DNA from: a bacterium SM23_31 | GTDB lineage: Bacteria > SM23-31 | DNA length: 5,515 nucleotides | Direction of reading: 5' to 3' | Assembly: GCA_001304035.1 (NCBI GenBank) | Contig: LJUD01000239.1 | Location: 1-5,515 of the forward strand | Shown here: piece after piece, positions 1 to 4,215 of the stretch | Layout: every line of letters begins with the position of its first letter | Position numbering within the stretch: the first letter of the stretch is position 1 | The notes under the pieces: model-generated | Seen by the model: the letters and a program-made list of their open reading frames with translations, nothing else | Told to the model about the DNA's origin: nothing | Database searches by the model: none | Translations under genes and position numbers: made by a program

Positions 1-585
1 ACCCACGAATGGGTTCAGTACTTTGCCGGCTACAGCGCCTGGGTGCGTAACCGAAGCGGAGATACGCGAAGCTATTGGCTGCCGAGAGGCTGGTACGTGC
101 CGGGATTTAGCTGGATAGAAGACGACAGGCATCCCGACCTGGAAAGAGCACAAAAAGCAATTATCGATTCTATCGTTACCGCAGTAAATTCTCAGCCGGA
201 AGTCGAGGCAATGAACAAAAGGTTTTATGACCGCTATATTAAATATAGAAAACAGGACGAAGAAACCTACACTGAGTATTTCTATAAAGGTATCCAGTTA
301 GAGGCAGGCTTGCGAAGCAGAAGAGTATCCGGTTCGGGTATTACCGGTCCGCAAGTTACGTACTTTTCAATAACAACCGAGACAGCGGATGAAACTGCGC
401 GCGGCGATTGGATGAAGCTGGTCTGTACTGCGGGGCTTGCCCATAACACGGTGCTGCTGAAGTATCTCAATGACGGCGTGAATGAAATCACCCACGATGC
501 AAAAGAGTTCGATAATTACGTTACCCGAAGCGTCTACCGTAAAAAACCGGTCGTGCCAAAAAGTGATGAGAAGGAGGAAAAATAA
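1..585 (+). CDS. Unrecognised protein, C-terminal 194 residues (5' end outside window)
   Basis: The reading frame is open from base 1 and closes with TAA at 583-585, so the true start lies left of the window; the GTG at 43 is only an internal valine codon. I do not recognise the family. The visible N-terminal third is rich in aromatic and glycine residues (Trp, Tyr, Phe around window residues 4-39). A helical stretch follows (about residues 45-85) with many charged residues, including Lys/Arg/Asp/Glu around FYDRYIKYRKQDEE. Next is a Ser/Thr/Gly-rich, probably beta-strand section containing VSGSGITGPQVTYFSITTE. The tail is highly charged and ends in DEKEEK. No membrane segment is visible. The alternating Ala-rich helix and strand pattern is faintly like envelope proteins of the LPP20 type, but this is too weak to name. 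Base composition is visibly richer in G+C than the DNA after the stop. AAGGAGG at 571-577 is a good ribosome binding sequence but has no ATG/GTG/TTG at a useful distance. Confidence 0.8.
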   Translation, partial: THEWVQYFAGYSAWVRNRSGDTRSYWLPRGWYVPGFSWIEDDRHPDLERAQKAIIDSIVTAVNSQPEVEAMNKRFYDRYIKYRKQDEETYTEYFYKGIQLEAGLRSRRVSGSGITGPQVTYFSITTETADETARGDWMKLVCTAGLAHNTVLLKYLNDGVNEITHDAKEFDNYVTRSVYRKKPVVPKSDEKEEK

Positions 586-600
586 TAGAAATAGTAGGAT

Positions 601-692
601 CGAAGCATTTTAGACGATGGAAAAACACTGATTTTTCAGGCAGAGGCTGATCCGTATCTTGCGGAAAAGAATTATTCAAAAATGCTTCGCCC
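601..692 (+). repeat. 92-base dispersed direct repeat, copy 1, with 11-base terminal inverted repeats
   Basis: This stretch aligns without gaps to 1694-1785; a hand count gives 75 of 92 bases identical, and the last 29 bases (from GAAAAGAATTATTC to TGCTTCGCCC) are identical. The copy is bounded by a perfect inverted repeat: CGAAGCATTTT at 601-611 is the reverse complement of AAAATGCTTCG at 679-689. Inside are two small possible hairpins, CTGA/TCAG around 628-639 and TCCG/CGGA around 651-665. It begins 15 bases after the stop of the upstream gene, on the same side as copy 2 relative to its own upstream gene. No transposase or target duplication is visible. It could be a small MITE-like or REP-like element, a structured 3' region, or the remains of a duplicated gene end. 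Confidence 0.75.
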
Positions 693-1094
693 GCTTCTGC
701 TCAGAAACACGTACCAAAATAAAGACAATAGAAATTGTAGAATTTATTATTGTATCCCCGAAATTTGTTTGCCGTAAATCTTCTACCAAATAAAAGTTTA
801 TGTTTTTTCAGTGCAATTTTACATTAATTATTTTATCTTAGCAAATTAGATATTTTTTGGAAGGCTCCGGAACATAATACAGAACAATATAGTATAATGA
901 GTAGTTTAAGTAAGAAACTAAACTAATACATAATAGCGTTATACATAAGATAGCTGTGTTATATATCTTAGCGGAACGGCGTTTAAAAATATATTTACTA
1001 TTTCGGAGAGTAAAATTCAGGAATATAAAAAATCATAGAGAAATGTAATACAAAGAAGCATGTATCCGTATGTTTTGATCTATGTTAGTACTTT

Positions 1095-1122
1095 TTGATA
1101 GAAATAATCTGTAACATATTCT
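1095..1122 (+). promoter_or_regulatory. Weak sigma70-like promoter candidate for the lipoprotein gene
   Basis: TTGATA at 1095-1100 (5 of 6 to TTGACA) is followed after 16 bases by TATTCT at 1117-1122 (4 of 6 to TATAAT). It would give a leader of about 50 bases before the lipoprotein start. The surrounding DNA is so AT-rich that similar matches arise by chance, so this is only a candidate. Confidence 0.25.
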
Positions 1123-1164
1123 CTTCATTGTTAGTCTACATATTTTCTTTGTTTTTTATTGCCT

Positions 1165-1174
1165 AAAGGAGGTG
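1165..1174 (+). promoter_or_regulatory. Near-perfect ribosome binding site of the lipoprotein gene
   Basis: AAAGGAGGTG is an almost complete complement of the 16S rRNA 3' end. The core AGGAGG ends 9 bases before the ATG at 1182. It fixes the start of the lipoprotein gene and shows that the host uses Shine-Dalgarno initiation. Confidence 0.85.
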
Positions 1175-1181
1175 TAGTTTT

Positions 1182-1652
1182 ATGGTAAAATTCACAAAAA
1201 TTATGTTGTCGGTTTGGATATTATTTTTTCTATTTTCTTGCTCTAAAAAAACAACTGAGCCGGAAAATGAGAATATAGTACTTAGCGGTAATAATAAAAT
1301 TTATCAAATACCCGGATGCCAATATGGAGGTTTAGGAAAAACGTCCTACCAGGATTCCAGTTTTGCATATCAATTCGACACCGTTCTTAAAGTAGATTTT
1401 CTTGTGTATTCAAATTGCTGCCCCGATTTAAACCGTTTTGAATTTTCTTGTGTAATTCAAAGCAACATTATTGAAGTTACTGTAGTAGATACCGCTGAGC
1501 ATCTATGTGATTGCACTTGTCCATATATAATTCATTCCGAATTTTATTATTTGCCGTTAGACCATTATATATTTTCCTGCCTTTTTAACGATTCTTGGAA
1601 CGAATCCATTGTATACATGGAAGAAGTTAACCGAAGCAAGAACCATCCTTAG
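1182..1652 (+). CDS. Small cysteine-rich lipoprotein of unknown function
   Basis: The product has 156 residues. It begins with a typical lipoprotein signal: basic VKFTK, a hydrophobic core at residues 8-19, and a lipobox-like LFSC with Cys20 as the expected lipidated residue. Phe at the -2 position is atypical but seen in such proteins. The linker SKKTTEPENEN is polar, as expected for a tether. Ser21 follows the cysteine, so outer-membrane anchoring is plausible if the host is Gram-negative. The mature part has eight further cysteines (46, 79, 80, 90, 109, 111, 113, 133), including a CC pair and a CxCxC cluster, CDCTCPY. Alternating hydrophobic residues suggest a small beta-sandwich with disulphides or a bound metal. 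I do not recognise a named family. The gene stands alone, with long non-coding DNA on both sides, and lies between the two copies of the 92-base repeat. It is clearly AT-richer than the gene ending at 585. The start is secure because of the strong ribosome binding site. Confidence 0.85.
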   Translation: MVKFTKIMLSVWILFFLFSCSKKTTEPENENIVLSGNNKIYQIPGCQYGGLGKTSYQDSSFAYQFDTVLKVDFLVYSNCCPDLNRFEFSCVIQSNIIEVTVVDTAEHLCDCTCPYIIHSEFYYLPLDHYIFSCLFNDSWNESIVYMEEVNRSKNHP

Positions 1653-1693
1653 AATAACCGCAAATAAAAAGACAGGTAAATAATCAGCAATGG

Positions 1694-1785
1694 CAAATCA
1701 TTTTAAACGGAAGAAAAATCCTGATTTCTCAGGCAGAGGATGATACGTCTAAGTCAGAAAAGAATTATTCAAAAATGCTTCGCCC
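1694..1785 (+). repeat. 92-base dispersed direct repeat, copy 2
   Basis: Ungapped partner of 601-692, in the same orientation and also downstream of a gene stop (42 bases after the lipoprotein stop). The terminal inverted repeat is eroded: the left arm CAAATCATTTT at 1694-1704 matches the expected CGAAGCATTTT at 9 of 11 positions, while the right arm at 1772-1782 is intact. Inside is a neat small hairpin, CCTGA/TCAGG with a four-base loop (1720-1733), which is one pair longer than in copy 1. Differences cluster in the middle (after the TGA at 1741). The final 29 bases are unchanged, so the right end appears to be under constraint or recently homogenised. Confidence 0.75.
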
Positions 1786-1930
1786 ATACCAAATATGTAC
1801 TGCGTCCCCGCAATTGATCCCACCACAAATGACACAACGTGCAGCTGCGAAAGCGGCGGCTTATAACATCCCATCCAATAAAAATTATTTTTTAATTAAT
1901 AAGGTGTGAAAATAAACTTTTGAAGCGATT

Positions 1931-1960
1931 TTGCCGAATTTTAAACAAGGATGTTATAGT
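1931..1960 (+). promoter_or_regulatory. Candidate promoter of the TPR glycosyltransferase gene
   Basis: TTGCCG at 1931-1936 (4 of 6 to TTGACA) and TATAGT at 1955-1960 (5 of 6 to TATAAT) are separated by 18 bases. The expected start of transcription is near 1967, giving a leader of about 50 bases before the GTG start at 2018. The -35 box is poor, so it may be weak or need an activator. Confidence 0.4.
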
Positions 1961-1964
1961 ATTT

Positions 1965-1981
1965 CAGGCAATATGTGCCTG
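1965..1981. promoter_or_regulatory. Perfect palindrome at the expected transcription start
   Basis: CAGGCA (1965-1970) and TGCCTG (1976-1981) are exact reverse complements around the five bases ATATG. The left arm covers the expected +1 of the candidate promoter. In DNA it could be an operator for a dimeric regulator; in RNA it would be a 6-pair hairpin at the very 5' end. It is not a terminator, since only three T follow. Confidence 0.4.
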
Positions 1982-2005
1982 TTTCCCAATTAGGATTCGA
2001 GGAAC

Positions 2006-2010
2006 AAGGA
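2006..2010 (+). promoter_or_regulatory. Ribosome binding site deciding a GTG start
   Basis: AAGGA lies 7 bases before the GTG at 2018. It supports the GTG start, because no in-frame ATG occurs until codon 97, far inside the catalytic domain. Confidence 0.7.
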
Positions 2011-2017
2011 CCGTTTT

Positions 2018-3166
2018 GTGGAAAAGATTAGCGTTATCATACCGATATATAACAGTTCCCGCTTTATTAATGACTGCCTCCGCTCCATATTTAATAGCAC
2101 ATACAGGAATTTCGAAGTAATTGTAGTCGATGACGGATCAACCGATGATTTATCCCGAGTACTCGGGGCTGTCGGGGAATTCAGGTCGGACATTGTGTTT
2201 TTATCGACAGAACATCAGGGGCAGGCGGCGGCGCGCAATCTCGGATTTCAAAAATCCACAGGCGAATATGCGGCATTTTTTGATGCCGATGACATTAACG
2301 GGAAAATGCGGTTTGAACTATGTGTTAAACGGCTCGAAGAAAATCCCGGAGTAGGGATGGTTTTCTGCGGGTCGACATTTATCAACGAACAGGGAGGATT
2401 TTTACCTGGCGTGAGTAAATTCCCGAATTTTGCATCCGAACAGTTTCTCGGAAGAATGTTTGAAGGGAACTGGATAAGCACAATTTCAACCACTCTTTTT
2501 CGCTCGAACGTGTTTAAAAAAACAGGTGGATTTGACGAATCGTTTCCTTTGGCTGAAGATTACGATTTATACCTGCGGACCGGTAAAATCACTCGTGTAA
2601 AATACGTCGATTTACCGCTGGTACGGTGCCGCCGACATGACAATAACCTGAGGCGGGATTGGCAGACGTGCAAAGAATACGAAATCAGGGCAATCAAAAA
2701 ACACGATCCGGCTGAAATCGCATCAAAGCTGTCGATTATATTCCGGAACGAAGAAGAATTTCGCGTCACTTTCGGTAAAATTCTATATAGAATCGGACAT
2801 ATTCGGCAAGCCATGCAGCATTTTCACAAAGCATACAAAATAAATGCAATGAACGAAGACGTATATTTTTTTACGGGCAATTGCTATTTTGATACCGGCA
2901 ATTATCAGAAAGCCGGCGAAGAATACGGGAAGTGCCTCGCAATTAATCCGAATCATGTAGGATGTTTAAACAATGTAGGAGTTTTATATTTCATTCGCGG
3001 AGAATATGAGCGTTCAATTGCCGAATTTGAAAAAGCTGCAAAATTAGGAAATAATTGTCTCGAACCACAGTATAATCTTGCGTGCATAAAGAATGATTAC
3101 TCCGGTGAAAAGCTGCTTTTATCTGTTTTCGGGATGAAACAATTACAAAATGGTTTCAACCCGTGA
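2018..3166 (+). CDS. Family 2 glycosyltransferase with C-terminal TPR repeats
   Basis: The product has 382 residues and probably transfers a sugar from a nucleotide-sugar to a glycan or protein acceptor; no membrane segment or signal is visible, so it should act in the cytoplasm. The GT-A domain fills about residues 1-215: the first strand ISVIIPIYN (4-12), the nucleotide-binding DDGSTDD (38-44), QGQAAARN (67-74), the metal-binding DxD as DADD (89-92), and GGFDESF...ED with the likely catalytic base Asp181 in ED at 180-181, then RRHDNN (205-210). About three TPR-like helical pairs follow (roughly 246-279, 280-313 and 314-347), with typical signatures such as the NPNHVGCLNNVGVLYF turn. The GTG start is chosen because the first catalytic strand begins at residue 4 and AAGGA stands 7 bases upstream. 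It is followed by a 230-base gap and then a methyltransferase with its own promoter. The donor and acceptor cannot be told. The family call is very secure; the TPR boundaries are approximate. Confidence 0.93.
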   Translation: MEKISVIIPIYNSSRFINDCLRSIFNSTYRNFEVIVVDDGSTDDLSRVLGAVGEFRSDIVFLSTEHQGQAAARNLGFQKSTGEYAAFFDADDINGKMRFELCVKRLEENPGVGMVFCGSTFINEQGGFLPGVSKFPNFASEQFLGRMFEGNWISTISTTLFRSNVFKKTGGFDESFPLAEDYDLYLRTGKITRVKYVDLPLVRCRRHDNNLRRDWQTCKEYEIRAIKKHDPAEIASKLSIIFRNEEEFRVTFGKILYRIGHIRQAMQHFHKAYKINAMNEDVYFFTGNCYFDTGNYQKAGEEYGKCLAINPNHVGCLNNVGVLYFIRGEYERSIAEFEKAAKLGNNCLEPQYNLACIKNDYSGEKLLLSVFGMKQLQNGFNP

Positions 3167-3222
3167 TATTTCAACGAAAAGGTCATGATGTTAAAGGTTT
3201 CTTAAAAAGATTCGGCGTAGTG

Positions 3223-3291
3223 TGTTCTGCTTTCGAGGAAATGTAAGTGGTATTGTATGTATCCTGTTAAAGCAAATGCTTTCGCAGAACA
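3223..3291. repeat. 8-base inverted repeat in the gap after the glycosyltransferase gene
   Basis: TGTTCTGC (3223-3230) and GCAGAACA (3284-3291) are exact reverse complements 53 bases apart. The octamer TGCTTTCG also occurs twice as a direct repeat (3228-3235 and 3277-3284), overlapping the arms. No T run follows, so it is not a simple terminator. It may be chance. Confidence 0.3.
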
Positions 3292-3302
3292 TTGCAAATT
3301 CC

Positions 3303-3331
3303 TTGACAAACGACTCTGAATTCTCTATATT
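3303..3331 (+). promoter_or_regulatory. Strong promoter of the methyltransferase-glycosyltransferase unit
   Basis: A perfect TTGACA at 3303-3308, a 17-base spacer and TATATT at 3326-3331 (5 of 6 to TATAAT) make the best promoter in the window. Extended by two bases, the -10 reads TATATTTG, which also fits the Bacteroidota TAnnTTTG box, with TTG about 20 bases upstream. Transcription should begin near 3338, leaving a leader of almost 70 bases before the ATG at 3406. Confidence 0.7.
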
Positions 3332-3343
3332 TGTTCAATGATT

Positions 3344-3375
3344 GCCAGCGTTCATAACGGAATGACTGGTTTTTT
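3344..3375 (+). terminator. Terminator-like bulged hairpin with T6 in the methyltransferase leader
   Basis: CCAG (3345-3348) pairs with CTGG (3366-3369), and inside it CGTT (3349-3352) pairs with AACG (3356-3359) around the loop CAT. A six-base bulge, GAATGA, interrupts the right side. G3344 can add a G-U pair with T3370. Six T (3370-3375) follow directly. Placed between the promoter and the ribosome binding site, it could act as an attenuator, but the bulge weakens it. Confidence 0.25.
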
Positions 3376-3390
3376 AATATATGTTTCATA

Positions 3391-3397
3391 AAAAGGA
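3391..3397 (+). promoter_or_regulatory. Ribosome binding site that decides the methyltransferase start
   Basis: AAAAGGA ends 8 bases before the ATG at 3406. It overlaps the earlier in-frame ATG at 3397, which therefore lacks a ribosome binding site at a usable distance. Confidence 0.65.
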
Positions 3398-3405
3398 TGA
3401 GACCA

Positions 3406-4185
3406 ATGACGGGTTACGATGCTTTAGCAGCCTATTATGATGCTGAGTGGCGGAATCTAACACAGGATATACCGTTTTTGCTTGAAGAGGCGCGCAAGAC
3501 CGGCAGTCCGGTTCTTGAGCTGGCATGCGGCACGGGACGGGTAACGCTGCCTTTAGCCAGCGAGGGCTTCGAGATATGGGGAATAGATAATTCCGCAAAA
3601 ATGCTGGAGTTGTTCGAAAAAAAACTCGCACAAAGCGATCCCGATGTTAAAAATAGAATTTATATCAGCAATCAGGATATGCGTGATTTTCACTTCGAGC
3701 ACAAGTTTAAACTGATAATAATTCCATTTAATTCTTTTTTGTTGTTAACCGATAGAAAAGATATGGATATATGCCTCCGTAATTGCCTGCGCCACCTTAG
3801 CGATGACGGGAGATTTATTATCGATATTTTTTCACCAAGCTTTGAAATGTGTGCAATAAAGGAGCCGAAAATACAATTCTTGCAGCATTTCTATGTCCCG
3901 GAGTTGCAAAAGGTCGTTATCCAATGGGAGTATGCAAAGCGGGATATGACAAAACAGATTATTGATGTTGATTTTTTGTACGAGGAATACGACCGGAACG
4001 GGAATGTATCCAAGAATACGCATAGTATAAAAACAAGCCTTATATTTCGATACGAAATGGAATATCTCCTAGAGAAAAACGGATTTGAAGTCCTGAATGT
4101 ATACGGAAATTATGACCGGTCTCCTTTTTCTGCGGAAAGTCCGCAGATTATTGTTATTTGCGGTAAAAAGCAAAATGTCATGTAA
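3406..4185 (+). CDS. Class I SAM-dependent methyltransferase
   Basis: The product has 259 residues when started at the ATG at 3406; the in-frame ATG at 3397 would add three residues (MRP) but overlaps the ribosome binding sequence. It is a soluble Rossmann-fold methyltransferase using S-adenosylmethionine. Visible motifs are the N-terminal YDALAAYYDAEW helix, motif I as VLELACGTGR (36-45) binding SAM, the acidic ribose-binding Asp61 in GIDNS (59-63), QDM for the adenine region (about residues 91-93), and the motif IV strand ending in PFNSFLLL (107-114). The C-terminal half has a beta-strand insertion (about 160-215), and an EMEYLLEKNGFEVLNVYG segment closes the fold. The shape fits small-molecule or sugar methyltransferases of the Methyltransf_25/11 type, but the acceptor atom and substrate cannot be read. 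It has its own strong promoter and lies 30 bases before the second glycosyltransferase gene, so the two are probably co-transcribed, suggesting methylation of a sugar or of a glycosylated acceptor. No terminator separates them. Confidence 0.92.
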   Translation: MTGYDALAAYYDAEWRNLTQDIPFLLEEARKTGSPVLELACGTGRVTLPLASEGFEIWGIDNSAKMLELFEKKLAQSDPDVKNRIYISNQDMRDFHFEHKFKLIIIPFNSFLLLTDRKDMDICLRNCLRHLSDDGRFIIDIFSPSFEMCAIKEPKIQFLQHFYVPELQKVVIQWEYAKRDMTKQIIDVDFLYEEYDRNGNVSKNTHSIKTSLIFRYEMEYLLEKNGFEVLNVYGNYDRSPFSAESPQIIVICGKKQNVM

Positions 4186-4215
4186 ATTAAGGTAATTTAA
4201 GTCGGGTAATAGATA

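Larger units (their letters stand above)
693..1181. other. AT-rich intergenic region before the lipoprotein gene
   Basis: This stretch of nearly 490 bases has no supportable gene: all frames are cut by frequent stops and the DNA is strongly AT-rich. Small inverted repeats occur: ACAAT/ATTGT at 725-738, TAGTTT/AAACTA at 902-920 (7-base loop) and TAAGATA/TATCTTA at 946-970 (11-base loop). In DNA this AT-rich such short palindromes are expected by chance, and none is followed by a T run that would make a terminator. A perfect TATAAT is present at 893-898 but has no convincing -35 box at 16-18 bases. A weak promoter candidate and a strong ribosome binding site near the right end are listed separately. 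Confidence 0.6.
1653..2017. other. Intergenic region with repeat copy 2 and a possible gene remnant
   Basis: No full gene is supported here. It contains repeat copy 2 (1694-1785), then a short G+C-richer patch whose frame 1753-1866 stays open to a TAA and ends in a Cys-rich tail (CSCESGGL). The first ATG of that frame is at 1795, giving only 23 residues, so it may be the degenerate end of a lost gene or chance. An AT-rich spacer follows, then the promoter-like element and palindrome listed separately before the glycosyltransferase gene. No terminator with a T run was seen after the lipoprotein stop. Confidence 0.5.

Noticed and set aside
282..491. 69-codon reverse-strand frame inside the first gene
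   Set aside because: It is antisense to a longer open frame with coding-like composition; no supporting start signal or domain.
741..770. Further extension of the repeat (TGTATCCCCGAAATT against TGCGTCCCCGCAATT near 1801)
   Set aside because: The match is about 14 of 20 bases and requires a gap difference of about 43 bases; too weak to count as part of the repeat.
946..970. TAAGATA/TATCTTA hairpin as a terminator
   Set aside because: The stem is almost all A-T pairs and no T run follows.
601..1785. Integron attC sites after each gene
   Set aside because: The gene-repeat-gene-repeat layout is cassette-like, but neither repeat ends in the GTTRRRY / RYYYAAC core sites, so an attC identity is not supported.
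1920..2120. 66-codon frame starting at TTG before and into the glycosyltransferase gene
   Set aside because: It overlaps the secure glycosyltransferase gene in another frame, has no ribosome binding site, and shows no recognisable domain.
3397..3405. Earlier ATG as the methyltransferase start
   Set aside because: It overlaps the AAAAGGA ribosome binding sequence, which is ideally spaced for the ATG at 3406; it would add only three residues.
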